Shown: positions 1 through 10,009 of the stretch, piece by piece
Layout of the letters: the number at the start of each line of letters is the position of its first letter
Position numbering within the stretch: the stretch's first letter is position 1
NCBI GenBank assembly: GCA_023055505.1
Contig: JALIRH010000035.1
Location: forward strand, 4,458,382 to 4,522,381
Direction: 5' to 3'
From: Callipepla californica brunnescens
Lineage: Eukaryota > Chordata > Aves > Galliformes > Odontophoridae
Length of the DNA stretch: 64,000 nucleotides
Position numbers and translations under genes: made by a program
Notes under the pieces: model-generated
Seen by the model: only the letters and a program-made list of their open reading frames with translations
Told to the model about the DNA's origin: nothing
Databases searched by the model: none

Positions 1-455
1 GGTACACTGGGTATCCCCACATAACCTTTACCTGCAGGAAAGGAAAGGCACCGAGCCCAAGCACACCTCTAGGGATGGATGAGGATGACTTTCTGTGGTG
101 GGACTGGCACCTCTGGACCCCACAGCTGGCAGCCCCATAAGCACCCCCAGTGCTCACACAACCCGAATTTGCTACAGAAGTGTGGCGGCTGCAGTCAGCA
201 GCCCACAGCCAGCCCTGAGCTCCCATCTGCATCCTTTTCATCCTCCAAACCATCCTTTCTCTTCCTCCGGGTCTCCCTTTCTCTCTCCCTCCTCTGGCAC
301 ACAAAAGGTCTGCTGCTGAGCGGGGGTTGCCATGCTAACAAGACAAGCCCTCAGCTGCTCCGGGTGGGAACGCGCCCACATACATTGCCATCATCCCCTG
401 AAAATAAATAAGAGAGAGAGAGAGAGAGAGGGTGATGCTCAGTGTCACTCGAGAG
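1..455. other. GC-rich spacer, no gene seen
   Basis: This is mixed CAGC/CCTC-rich sequence with overlapping short reading frames in several frames and no codon or domain signal. It ends with an (AG)n microsatellite. I see nothing else here. Confidence 0.6.
411..431. repeat. (AG)n microsatellite
   Basis: Ten uninterrupted AG units followed by G. It is a simple dinucleotide repeat next to an AT-rich island. Confidence 0.95.
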
Positions 456-459
456 GAGC

Positions 460-625
460 TGGGAGCAGAAATTATGGCAATTTCCTGTAACTGGAATCAA
501 ATGCCCAACTTCTCAGCGCGCAGCAGGCACTGCCATTAATTCAAACACTTGTGCGTGAGCCGGGATTCCATTAAAGGGCCCAATTTGGAGCCCAGCTCCC
601 TGATAAGAAGGCAGCGGTGCGCTCC
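460..625. promoter_or_regulatory. Candidate conserved noncoding island
   Basis: The base composition shifts from CAGC-rich spacer to balanced, non-repetitive sequence with ATTAAT at 535-540 and a CATTAAAG core near 569. No reading frame of note spans it. Enhancer function is inferred from composition only. Confidence 0.3.
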
Positions 626-904
626 TCGATCAGGGCTGCCGAGGTCTGATTAGGGCAGAGTTCTCTGCAGGTCGTGATTGTGGCGAGGAGAGCTGCACCG
701 TGCCAGCACAGACCGCACCGAGACGCTGCGTCCCAATGCAACCCAGCACCTCACCTGCCCAAAAGTTGGGACTGCAGCCTGCTGCACGCACGCTGGGGGA
801 CAGATGGCCCCTCCCCAAAGCAAGCAGTCACCTCGCTGTCCCTCTGGGATGTCTCTGTAATCCCCCCCCCCTCCAGGATGGGGAGCAGGATCAGACTTCC
901 CACA

Positions 905-1085
905 GCAAGGGATGAATATTCATGCCGGCGTTAAGCCCCGTATCAAGGCTCCCAGGCAGGTGGTATTAAGAGCGGATCTCCAGAGAGAGTTTTGTTTTAT
1001 TCTGCAGAAGCAGAGCCCTGACTCCGAGACACAATAACTCACTTAAGGAAAGCTAATTCGCTCTCGTGGTGAATTTAGAGCCCAG
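905..1085. promoter_or_regulatory. Candidate conserved noncoding island
   Basis: A balanced-composition block opening with the perfect 12-bp palindrome ATGAATATTCAT (912-923), a Brn/POU-like arrangement. It continues through GGTATTAAGAG and GCTAATTCGC cores. It is flanked by a C-run (about 862-872) on the left and CAGC-rich spacer on the right. The regulatory role is inferred. Confidence 0.35.
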
Positions 1086-1725
1086 CAGAACGATGGCACT
1101 CCGTGACAGCCCAGCACCGCCCCGTGTGCGTGTGGCTATGGCTGCAGATCCCCTGCAAGCAGAGCACAACCCCACGTCTGCTCCTGGAGCTGAGGTGGCA
1201 TCTGCACATGGACACAGCCACTGCTGGCACAGCACGGGGCACAGTGCTTCCCCACACAAAGAGCTGAGGGGCTTCCTAGCCATTGGCCCCAAGGAAACAA
1301 GCACAGCTTTCTGCATCCATAGCAAAAGGTCCGGATCCAAGCCCACAGTGGAAGGCAAAACCAAGTGCTCCACCTGCCAAAACCAACTGCCCACCCAACT
1401 GCAACAGGGGAGATGGGCGCAGGGGCTCCCCGACCCTCCCAAGCATCAGTCCCTAATGAAAACATCTGCAATGATGAAGACAATATCATGATTTCGAAAG
1501 GAATCTGGTTCTGCTGACCTAAATATTGGCTGCATGACAACCCGTGGCCACGAGGAGCTCTCAAATGAGAACTGCACCGCTCCTTCCTGAGGATCTGCAG
1601 ATGCACGTGGAGATGGAGTGCTGCCGCCACACTCTGCCTCAGTTTCCCCACCTTTCATCAAAGGGATTAAAAAATGGGAGCGAAGCACTGAGAGCGTGGT
1701 AGGAGCACAGAGCACTTCTCCTCTT
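1085..1725. other. GC-rich spacer, no gene seen
   Basis: Both strands are open for 130-170 codons here, but the frames overlap antisense to one another and are rich in Cys, Trp, Ser and Pro. That is the signature of CAGC/GCTG-rich noncoding DNA. A small AT-rich patch (1480-1540) contains a TCATGATTTCGAAAGG stretch. Confidence 0.55.
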
Positions 1726-1865
1726 TAAACAAAAAAAACAGTCACCGCAGAAAGATCCTTCTCTCTTCTGAAATTGAACGGTATTAAGCTCCTGAGCAGT
1801 TTTGACAGGTGCTATAACAGCAGCATTCATTATCAGTTTTGCTCTGTTTAATGCTCTTCACTCAC
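1725..1865. promoter_or_regulatory. Candidate conserved noncoding island
   Basis: An AT-rich block with CATTCATTATCAG and CTGTTTAATGC homeodomain-type cores and a TTTTGACAGGTGC segment that contains a TGACAG (MEIS/TGIF-like) core. No repeat homology is recognised. Confidence 0.35.
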
Positions 1866-2575
1866 ACGCTGCTCCCCAGGGCCCGCTTTCCTCCTGCTCA
1901 GTGCCACCCACTGCCACTGCAGCATCACAGTGTGCCCCGGGATGGGATCCTCACTGCAAACTCACCATCAGTCTGAGCTGAATTACAGCTGCATCACCCC
2001 ACCACCAACACGCTGCTGAGAAACCTCTTCCCTTTCTTTCAGACCGTAAAGAAGAACATATTTAATCCTTCCTGTGCTATTTGCAGGGCGCAGCGAAATT
2101 CACGTTGGGTTTCTTGCACTGCTGCTCCTCTCGCTAACAATGCCCCTCTGCTTCTCCTCGGACTCCCCGAGCCAATCTGGGGGAAATAAACACATCCTCT
2201 TCCTGCTTCTTTTCAAGGAGGGAGGAGAAGAGATGAGGAATACAGAGGGTGTCAGTGAGTGCTGGCAGTGTGGGTGCTGACCCAGTGCTGCGCGGTGCAG
2301 GATGCTGCCACGCGGAGATGCCCTCAGCTCAGAGCTAGAAATAAAAACCAAACACGGCTCAGGAGCCCCTTTTAAAAGGTTCCTCACTTCTTCCAGCTTT
2401 TTGAAGGGTGTCTTGGCTGCATTTTGGGGTTCACGCTGCTGTTCCCTGCAGGTATCAGGGCAGGGCACATTGAAGAGGTTAATAACAAAGGTGCCTCATG
2501 CCAAAAAAGGGCCCTGAGAAAGCCACCTTGGGGTTTTCTGCACATTTCCAGGGAGCTTTCATTTTCTCCGGCTTT
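1865..2575. other. GC-rich spacer, no gene seen
   Basis: The sequence is CTGC/CAGC-rich with short overlapping frames only. There is no mobile-element signature or coding exon. Confidence 0.5.
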
Positions 2576-2750
2576 GTTTGGCAATTCTTTTCCAACACCA
2601 GTCGCAAGATTGGCCAATTATCATAATTGGGTCACCCCTAAAGATTGTGATGGACACCCGGGGCAACCTACCAGAGAGAATCTGACTTATGGCTCATTAT
2701 TAGCTTGAGCTTGACAGGTTATTTCGGTAACAGGCAGAAAAGCCATCAGG
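2575..2750. promoter_or_regulatory. Candidate conserved island with homeodomain palindrome
   Basis: The block contains the inverted repeat CCAATTAT-C-ATAATTGG (2614-2630), two ATTA cores facing outward with a one-base spacer. Further cores are CTCATTATTAGC and AAGATTGTGATGG. CCAAT is present on both strands of the palindrome. Enhancer function is inferred. Confidence 0.4.
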
Positions 2751-3560
2751 GCAAATGCACTGGGGAGAAGGCAGGGGCCATGCAGCCTGCCAGCCTCAGA
2801 GCTGGCTCAGCTGCTGTGAAACCCACAATGTCACCTACAGGCAGCTGCTCCTCCAGCCACAGGCACAGGGTGGGCGACACCGAGTGCCCCACGGAGGGGG
2901 CAGGGGATGGCTGACATCAGCATCACTCTGCTACTGATAAGCAGGACGCTTTGGATCTGGTTGGAAGAGGAGCGGTCCAAAGCACAGATGCCGATCCTGG
3001 ATTCACCCAAAGCTGTGTTTTATTTCAGTGCTTGGGGTTCTCCTAGCCACAGGTGGGCTGCTGGCTTCAGTGCCTCACCGGCCTGGGGAGATTGCCCATG
3101 GGCTGCTGGGCTGCCCATCTCTGCTTTTAATACTCTTAAAAGGTCAAAACCCAAGCGCTGGTTGGTGTTTGCAAAGAGGTGAAAGGAGGAAAATGCACAT
3201 TTCCTACCGGAATGCAAGCACCTGATGCCTCCTTCAAATCCCCACAACGCTGCAGTATCTCCCCCTGCACACAGGGATGGATGAAACCCACCCCCCCAGC
3301 ACACGGCAGCAGAGCTCCGTGCAGACGGACTGGTGCAACAGGAGTAAACACAGCCACCCACAGGAACCTTCCAATCCGTCTCCTCCGCATTATATCACAT
3401 ATATCACACACTGTGTGTGTGTGTGTATAGGAATTCTCATGCTTGCTTACTTTGTAAGACCACGATCACTACAACTCCCCATCTATCTGCCCGCTCCCCC
3501 ATCGCTCGTGTTTCCTCCCTCCCGTGGCTGCACCACGGCCATCTCCCCCGGTCACTCCCT
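2750..3560. other. GC-rich spacer with a TG microsatellite
   Basis: Mostly CAGC-rich sequence. A TATATCACATATATCACACA tract runs directly into (TG)n at 3412-3426. No exon-like frame is seen. Confidence 0.5.
3412..3426. repeat. (TG)n microsatellite
   Basis: Seven and a half TG units, preceded by an alternating TATATCACA tract. Confidence 0.9.
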
Positions 3561-3660
3561 GTCCGATTCCAACGAGGTTTTCTAATTAGACTAATTAATT
3601 TTCTGCCCAAGTTAATAAGGCTGTCTGCAGTTCAGAAATAATTGGACCTCCCCAACACCG
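3560..3660. promoter_or_regulatory. Candidate enhancer with paired TAATTA sites
   Basis: Two TAATTA homeodomain palindromes lie nine bases apart start to start (3583-3588 and 3592-3597). They are followed by AAGTTAATAAGG and AAATAATTGG, giving a dense cluster of homeodomain cores in about 80 bp. Binding is inferred from motif shape. Confidence 0.4.
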
Positions 3661-3991
3661 ATACCGGCAGCGAGCGGCGGCAGGGCTCCTCCATAACTCA
3701 CAACCGGTGTCTGTTTTTCCAGCCGATGCCTCTGCACTTTCAGCAGTGATGGAGTTTTCTCATTAATTCTGACACCAGCTCCCTCAGCCTGGGGTGAGGC
3801 CGGGGGGGACTGCCAGGATCCCAGCCCCCAGGCAGTAAATCCCTTTGGGCACCGTGGTACACCTCTCCTCCCGCAGCACCGCTGCACTGCAAGATTCATT
3901 TCCCCCACTCCAGGCTTTGCATTTCTTCCCTTTGGTGGAGTACTGTGGATTATTCCGCTTTGTGGGGCTTCAAAACCAATGTGCAAAGGGC

Positions 3992-4100
3992 AGATCATAC
4001 AATGGTTTGAGTCAGAAGGGACCTTGAATGCCATCTGGTCCAACCCCCCTGCGCTGAACGGGGACCTCTGCAATGCTGCAGCTATGGCACTAAACCCGGG
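3992..4100 (-). mobile_element. CR1-type LINE fragment (3' end)
   Basis: The + strand reads AGAAGGGACCTTGAATGCC then ATCTGGTCCAACCCCCCTGC, the reverse complement of the conserved CR1 3' end. The element therefore lies on the minus strand with its 3' terminus near 3994 (degenerate ATCATACAATGG octamers). It is heavily 5'-truncated, about 100 bp, with no ORF2 remnant. Confidence 0.9.
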
Positions 4101-4775
4101 GAGATGCATTCCTCCCATTCTCAAGACGAGCAGTTTTTTAACCCAAACGGGGCCCGGACTGTTTGGATGCAGCAGGCAGCATTCCAAAGCCTTGAGCCCA
4201 AGGTTGAGAGGTTGGACGGGGTGAGCACTTCAGCTTCAGCAGCAGAAACAGCACACTAAAGCAGGTCACGAAGAAAAGCAGCACTGTGACACCAAACCTC
4301 CTGCTTTTAAAAGCATTAACGGAGCGGGCGCGCAACAACCTTCACCTGAAAGCATCCAGACACTTCCACAGAGGCAGTGTTGAGCCACAATGAACTTCAA
4401 TGGAAAGGGGATGCCGACGTGGAGGAGAGTGAAGGGGGCTGCCAGAACGGGGATGATCACATCTGCTCTGCTGGAGCAGAGGAGAGCAGAACCCGATGTG
4501 ATACACAACCCCGCAGCCCACGACCCCAAATACTCGTCCATCCGCAGAGCCAAGTGTGGGCTGGTGCTCCCCAGAAGGTCAGAGCGGATTAGAGCAGCGT
4601 GTTCTCCTGGCCTTAATACCCTGAAACGGGCTCCCTGCCTCCCGCCTCCTCCTGCTAATCAAATAAAAGACGGAAGATAAAATGCCAACCACAAACGAGA
4701 GATTTGCACTGGGGGGATCTAATTCCAGGAGGCTGCAGGCCATAAAGAAAAGGGATCCATTAGCATCCACTTACC
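4100..4775. other. GC-rich spacer, no gene seen
   Basis: Mixed GC-rich sequence beyond the CR1 fragment, with a small CpG-dense stretch near 4320-4335 (GGAGCGGGCGCGC). Reading frames on both strands are short and overlapping. Confidence 0.45.
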
Positions 4776-5015
4776 TGCCATGATGAAGTGACCACGATAA
4801 AGTGCACGGGATTAAATAAATTTAAGTGAATCCCCTGACGGCGTTTTTATGGGATTGAAAGAGGTTTTATCCACTCGCAACCTCTATCCTCAGAGGAAAC
4901 TGATTCAATAAAAACTAAACCCACTTCATCAAGCAGGAAGGCAAAAAAATAATACCCAAAAAAACTCCGTGGTGCTCACAGAGTCACTGAAGGAGCTGGG
5001 GAAAAATTAAACACG
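4775..5015. promoter_or_regulatory. Candidate conserved noncoding island
   Basis: An AT-rich, high-complexity block. It contains GGGATTAAATAAATTTAAG, GGGATTGAAAG and CTGATTCAATAAAAAC. It is free of CR1 and simple-repeat signal apart from a short A-run near 4945. Confidence 0.4.
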
Positions 5016-5334
5016 GGGTGAGTCTGGGAGTGGGAGAAATCTGCACACATCTGCTGCTGCCTCTGCTCCATCCATGCAGCCCAAGCACCCAAACGGTGCA
5101 CAGAACAGTGTACACATCATCTCCCATCCACCCCAAAATCAACACCACCACTGTGCTGCATCACACAGAGATCTCTGCCCAACCCAACCTGCCCAAAGAG
5201 CTCTGAGATGATGGGGTCAGGATGGAAGACAGCCATCTTTAGGACACCCTACAACAAACCCCAAATGCAAACTGCAGCCCCCGAACAGCAGAGGAAGAAG
5301 ACTCCAAATGGAAGCTCCATGGAACAAAGCTGCT

Positions 5335-5720
5335 CTCCTCTGATGTACATTCATGGGGGAAAAAGCCATTTTAATTACTGATCAGAAATAAATGACTTGC
5401 CATTTGCTAGGACTTCTTTTTTTTTTTTTTTTTGGAGTTTTGAAATTACTTTGTAGAATTACTTAAAACTTATTAATATATTTATAAGGAAAGAAAATAC
5501 CCATAAAAGCTTGGAATGCTGAGCCAACGAATTAATTAACATCAAATTACTAGTGGTTACTACGGCCTGATACTAAACATTACTACCCTATTATGTGGGG
5601 AACGGACAAAAATCTCTCGCAGCTGTTAATTATTTCAATTATTAATTTTACTTAATAATTCATATCCCTTTCTCGACCCTCTGGAGTATACTGGAGTATC
5701 TACATTTCTTCCTCTCCTCC
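5335..5720. promoter_or_regulatory. Candidate conserved noncoding island (strong)
   Basis: One of the most AT-rich parts of the window, with unusually many homeodomain cores: CATTTTAATTACTG, GAATTAATTAACATC, CTGTTAATTATTTC, ATTATTAATTTTAC. A T17 run (5417-5433) interrupts it. Near its right end a 10-bp direct duplication CTGGAGTATA / CTGGAGTATC occupies 5681-5700. Confidence 0.5.
5417..5433. repeat. Poly(T) run
   Basis: Seventeen consecutive T. There is no recognisable retroposon body next to it. Confidence 0.9.
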
Positions 5721-5794
5721 TCCATCTCTCCATACCCCCGCTTCCATCAACACGATCCATCACTCCACAAGGTTACCAGCTCCGGGAGAGGGGG

Positions 5795-5838
5795 TTTCTT
5801 TATTTTATTTTATTTCGGTTTATTTTATTTTATTTGTT
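5795..5838. repeat. (TTTTA)n low-complexity tract
   Basis: Two runs of TATTTTATTTTATTT separated by CGGTT. This is a pentanucleotide-type tract between two AT-rich islands. Confidence 0.85.
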
Positions 5839-5839
5839 A

Positions 5840-6065
5840 TAATCCACAGTCATTTCCTCTGAGAAATACCCCCGGTAAATACCTGCTCCAGAAAAACAAT
5901 AATAAATCCTTAAAGGTGAACCCGAGCGCCTTTCACCCTTTAGAAAAAGTAATATGTCTGAGAGCCCAAATCCTTAATAGTACATACATGGAGAGTGAAT
6001 TACAAATAAATCCACTTTAAAGTGAAGTGGAAAGGGTTTTTAAGCACCTTTTAGGACCTGCATTC
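5840..6065. promoter_or_regulatory. Candidate conserved noncoding island
   Basis: High-complexity AT-rich sequence with CAATAATAAATCC, CTTAATAGTAC and the near-symmetric CACTTTAAAGTGAAGTGG. It forms the right half of an approximately 700-bp AT-rich domain with 5335-5720. Confidence 0.45.
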
Positions 6066-6200
6066 TGTGCAGCTCCCATCCCCCATGCCTGCTGGCATCG
6101 CCCTCCGCATGGGCTGCACTCCTTCCATATGGGAAAGGCAGGAAGGGAAACTGAGGCACGGCCGTGACAGCTATGTACACACGCAGACACACATTCCTAT

Positions 6201-6220
6201 ACACATATGTACACATATGT
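6201..6220. repeat. Tandem 10-bp duplication
   Basis: ACACATATGT occurs twice in tandem inside an ACAC/TATG-rich microsatellite-like stretch (about 6175-6225). Confidence 0.85.
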
Positions 6221-6414
6221 TTACACCCCCACAACTCCTGTTGCTGTGGTCCACGGCCATAGCAGAGCAGCAGCACTGTGGCCCCACCAGGGATCCTTGG
6301 CACTGCCTGGGAATCCATTTCCCGATCGAAAGGAAACCGTTTAATGGTAGAAAATAAACGGGGTTGGTGGAGGATGGAGAAAAGGATGAAAAACCCTGCG
6401 GCCCCCGGGGCGCT

Positions 6415-6725
6415 CCACGCCGACGAGGGGATTAATATTTCTGATGGGTTTTTAGAGGGAGAGAGGAGGAAGTTTGTGCTCAGCGCTGTGCCGGAGCCCA
6501 AATGTGATTGTGAACAGAAAGCGCTGCAGGAGAGAGCGATGCGTGCACGCACCCAGCGCATGCTCCCGTCTATTAATCTCCTCCCTTGATCTGGAGGGTA
6601 GAACTAAACTGAGGTTTCATGCTCTCTGCTGATGTACGGAGGGAAAATCAAACCACACGTGAAGGGGAAAGCAGCCAGAACGATGCTACGCTGTTTTGAT
6701 GGTGTAAAAATAGACGCGCGGCACG
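6415..6725. promoter_or_regulatory. Candidate conserved noncoding island
   Basis: A balanced block with GGGATTAATATTTCTG, CAAATGTGATTGTG, GTCTATTAATCTCC and several retained CpGs (CGCACCCAGCGC, TAGACGCGCGGCACG). It has no repeat signature and lies just left of a CR1 fragment. Confidence 0.4.
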
Positions 6726-6829
6726 TATGTATTGGGACTGCTCTTGAGCAGCGAGGGAGAGATGGAGTGCGGGGACAACAGCCCGGCAGCAGCAGCACGG
6801 ACCACGAACGGCATTTCCATACAACTTCA

Positions 6830-7035
6830 GAACCACAGAATCATTTTGACTGGGAAGGACCCCCAGGTACACCCAGTCCAGCCATCAACCCAACCCAACA
6901 TCGACCCACCCCAGGGCCCCACCAGCGAGCGGATGTCCCATTGGACTCCAACCCCAACCCCTCATTCTTGTCCTTCTGTTGGCTCCAATGATGGCCCACC
7001 CCAAGGCAGAGGCCCCATGCCCCAACACCTCTTCA
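6830..7035 (-). mobile_element. CR1-type LINE fragment (3' end)
   Basis: CCACAGAATCATTTTGACTG then GGAAGGACCCCCAGG and CAGTCCAGCCATCAACCC are a diverged reverse complement of a CR1 3' end. The 3' terminus lies near 6830 and the element reads on the minus strand. It extends about 200 bp and then fades. Confidence 0.8.
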
Positions 7036-7069
7036 CACATCGTGTCGCACGTCCCCACCCCCGGAGCTG

Positions 7070-7330
7070 CATTTTCTGTAAGGAAATAATCGGGTTTTGT
7101 TGGGTTTTGTTTCCTTTTTTTTTTTTCTCCTCTTTCCTCTTAGGCCTGAACGCTTTAACGAGCGTCCTTTTGACCTAGGAAACTTAGTTTTAATTTCCAT
7201 CGCTTTATCCGGAGAACAATGTGTCCTGGGGGCATCTTTGAGCACAATGTACACTTTCATCATCAAAACAAATGCTAGAAATACCCATCTGCCGTGGTAT
7301 CAGAGCGCGCTGGCTCACTGAGCCGGACAC
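7070..7330. promoter_or_regulatory. Candidate conserved noncoding island
   Basis: Contains GGAAATAATCGGG, a T12-like pyrimidine tract near 7117-7140, AACGCTTTAACGAGCGT (a near-palindrome), TTAGTTTTAATTTCC and two SOX-like ACAATG sites (GAACAATGTG, GCACAATGTAC). A C/T tract followed by TTAG at 7140 resembles a splice acceptor, but no coding exon follows it. Confidence 0.45.
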
Positions 7331-7601
7331 CGCTTAGGGGACGAGGGAGGTTTTTACTCTTCTCAAAGTCATGAGCACTTCCTCTAAGCTCTTTAGCATT
7401 AGAGTCTCCTGCAGAGTTGGGTATTAGAAGCTCTGCTCTTCTTTTCCCTAGCCAGGAATGACAAGAGAGAGCGTTCTTAAAAGATTTCTGCTCCTGTAAG
7501 GGAAAATAGGAGCAGATCCTCCTCAGCGTCCTCCTGGGCAGCAGCGAGACCCCACCAGTTGCCCCAGTAGCATTCAAGATCAAGAATGACTCCATCTCCA
7601 T

Positions 7602-7729
7602 AGGATTTGCCTCTTGTAGGATTTGCCTCCTACAGGATTTGCCTCTTAAAGGATTTGCCTCCTATAGTATTCGCCTCTTATAGGATTCGCCTCCCATAGG
7701 ATTTGCCTCTTACAGGATTTGCCTCCTCC
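7602..7729. repeat. 16-bp minisatellite, 8 units, alternating types
   Basis: Eight exact-length 16-bp units with consensus AGGATTTGCCTCYTAY start at 7602, 7618, 7634, 7650, 7666, 7682, 7698 and 7714. Odd units carry CTCTT and even units carry CTCC, so the array is really four 32-bp dimers. No indel occurs across 128 bp. Confidence 0.95.
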
Positions 7730-7779
7730 AGGTCCCTTCCCCAACCCCACTTTCCTGAGCCTCAGCCTCCTCTCCATTT

Positions 7780-7975
7780 CAGACCAGAATAATTTGGAAT
7801 AAGTTATAATAATAGTAAACATAGTAAAAACAACAACAAATCAAACATGCTTTGTTACTCCCTAGGCACACGCATTTGTCTTCCGAGCGACAAAGTAATC
7901 ACATTTTTGGTTTTAATTTATTACGTGCATTACAGTCGGTGCCTGGGGGCATTATCACAAGTCACAGCCCCAGTG
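7780..7975. promoter_or_regulatory. Candidate conserved noncoding island
   Basis: AT-rich and non-repetitive. It includes CCAGAATAATTTGGAATAAG, TTATAATAATAGTAAAC, CAAAGTAATCAC and GTTTTAATTTATTACG. It immediately follows the 16-bp minisatellite after about 50 bp of pyrimidine-rich sequence. Confidence 0.45.
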
Positions 7976-8570
7976 AGCGACGGGAAGAGCTGAGGCTCTT
8001 AAATCCTCACCTCCTTTACCTTCTCCTCCTGCCAGCAGCTCCACGAGCACTGTTCTCCTCCATCTGGATGGAAAGGAGCTCGGGGGCTGCAGCCCAGCCC
8101 TATGGCATGGGGCAGTGTTGGCTGACTGGTGCCAGCAGAGGGCTGTGCTGAATCTCCCCGCCCAAAGAAAGGGATTTCCACCCATTTGGTTTTATGTTCT
8201 CCCTTCACATGGTCTCAAAACGTAATGCCCATCACTACTACTGGCTATGGGATACCGACATGAGTATATAAAGCATATAAAACACGATGAACAAAATCTG
8301 CCCACAACCAAGCAACCTGCAGGGAGACACGGCCTGGGTCAAGGTATGGAAAGGGATGAGCAGGGGATAGAAAGAGCACCGTGTCCTTGCAGGAATGGGA
8401 CGGGGGCTGCCATTGCCTCCCCCGAGACAGCAAAGGGGGAGCACACGTCCCCCAGCCCTGCCCACAGCTTTCCATGCCCAGGACAGGACCCAAAAGGTCC
8501 CCAGCGCATCGTGTGTACGTAGGAATGCCTCCTGAGGTCCCAGAGCCAAGTACATAGAGCCATGGGGTTC
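7975..8570. other. GC-rich spacer with a TATA-like motif
   Basis: CAGC-rich spacer. TATATAAAG (8265-8273) followed by CATATAAAAC is a TATA-box-like string. No CpG cluster, initiator or exon is recognisable downstream, so it is noted only as sequence. Confidence 0.4.
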
Positions 8571-8775
8571 TGTGTTTTGTGAAACCCGTTAATAGGATCA
8601 GCAGAACAAGGTCAGCATGTAAAATACAGCTGCTTCGGAGATCACAAAAACCACTTTAATCTGCAGTGGCTTTTCACCTCCGGGGGCCGGCGGACTGGTG
8701 CAACAGATCTGCTCATTTGGCTGATCCTGTTACAAAGGGATCAGGGATAAAGCGGAAGGGGAGAAAAAAAATCCT
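8570..8775. promoter_or_regulatory. Candidate conserved noncoding island
   Basis: Includes CCCGTTAATAGGATCAGC, CCACTTTAATCTGCAG and CTGATCCTGTTACAAAGGG. The last contains ACAAAGG, a SOX/TCF-like core. Composition differs clearly from both flanks. Confidence 0.35.
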
Positions 8776-9049
8776 CCCTGTCGAGCAAACGCAGCCGGGG
8801 AAAACTTTCCCTCTAGCAAAACTCCAGGGCTGGAAATACCAACAGGAGGCTCAGGGCTGCAGGAGCACACAGCCCAAGGGCGATGCTGCTGTCCCAATGC
8901 AGCAGTGAGCACGGTGATGCTGAGTGCTGCTGGCCAGCTGGGTGCAGTGGGGCCAATCCTGCCCGGGTCGCTTGCACCAGATCAGAAAGAAAATTGAACA
9001 GCTCAGAGCGTGCACACAGACACCGTGTGGGGAAGGCCCCGCTCGGTGC

Positions 9050-9205
9050 CTCCAGCCGTGACCTTTATTTTCCATTAATGGACCTGGGCGAGTGCTGGCT
9101 GTGTCGAAGCTGCATAAAATGAACCGAAAATAAGAGGGATAAACAGCAGCAGTTATGGTGGGGTTTTTTTGTTGTTGGGTATTTTTTTTTTCTTGCTTGC
9201 TTTTC
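9050..9205. promoter_or_regulatory. Candidate conserved noncoding island plus T-rich tail
   Basis: TTATTTTCCATTAATGGACC carries the palindrome CCATTAATGG. AAAATGAACCGAAAATAAG follows, then T-rich tracts (9165-9200). The tail is low complexity, and the first 100 bp carry the possible regulatory content. Confidence 0.35.
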
Positions 9206-9363
9206 CTGAAGGAGAGCTGATAAGCTCCAGCCAAGGGCTGCAGAGGAGCAGGGCTCCGTGGGGACACTGCCAGACCATGAAAACATCTGGTCCCAGCACC
9301 AACAGGGCACAGCCACTCCATCCCCCCTCAGAGAGAGAAAGAAGAAGACAAGTGGACACCCCC

Positions 9364-9412
9364 AAGTTGCAAAGGACCCATAAAGATCATCAAATTCACC
9401 CCACGGACACCT
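9364..9412 (-). mobile_element. Short CR1-like fragment
   Basis: AAGTTGCAAAGGACCCATAA then AGATCATCAAATTCACCCC resembles the CR1 segment that normally reads GGACC..TAAAGATCATCNAGTCCAACC. It is only about 50 bp and diverged, so the assignment is tentative. Confidence 0.45.
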
Positions 9413-9524
9413 TCTGCTGTCCTGGCTGGGTAGGTGGCCCCGTCCCTCCTGCACATCCAGCATCACACACGTGGTGATGCTCTCAGCACAGCTGTGGGCA
9501 CTGGGTAGGATAAGGGAATTGGAG

Positions 9525-9835
9525 ATTTCAGAGCACGCTGCGTGAGACCGCCGACCCCTTAATACTTTAATTCCAGGCTCATCTCCCAGCTAGGCCCTTA
9601 ATTTAAATGCAACTGGATAGCTGCTCCATGTTTAATAAATAACAATTGATTATTTAAAGTGCACCTGGGTTGAGGTTTACCACCTATGGCTGGGTACACA
9701 TGTAAAAATGCACAGTACCTATTACTGCCTTATTAAGCCTTAGTCCTAGGCATGTACTTAATAGCCACTAGCTATTTAATTACCCGGTGAATTCAGGGCT
9801 TACTGGCATTTATTTGTAATTTCCCCCAGCAGGGA
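9525..9835. promoter_or_regulatory. Candidate conserved noncoding island (strong)
   Basis: About 300 bp of AT-rich, complex sequence. It contains TAAATAACAATTGATTATTT (AACAAT SOX core fused to ATTGATTA), CTTATTAAGCCTTAG, GCTATTTAATTACCCGG and TTTGTAATTTCC. There are no long homopolymers and no repeats. Confidence 0.5.
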
Positions 9836-10009
9836 CATGGCTGTGACAGCTCCGGGGACAGCAGCCTCCATCCAACGGGCACCCAACACCAAACCCACGT
9901 CCCCAGAACCATCCCCCATCTGCCACCCCTCCTCCTCCACTCCCCAAATCCCCACAGGAGCAAATTAAGCCCCGTGGTTTGCAGCAGGCAGCTCCCACCC
10001 CTCCCCTGG

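Noticed and set aside
7117..7145. Polypyrimidine tract plus TTAG resembling a splice acceptor
   Set aside because: No coding or otherwise exon-like sequence or donor site follows within a plausible distance.
8265..8280. TATATAAAG followed by CATATAAAAC as a promoter
   Set aside because: No initiator, CpG cluster or downstream exon; TATA-like strings are frequent in AT-rich DNA.
3326..8706. Shared 16-mer CGGACTGGTGCAACAG at 3326-3341 and 8691-8706
   Set aside because: About one shared 16-mer is expected by chance in 64 kb, and similarity does not extend beyond it.
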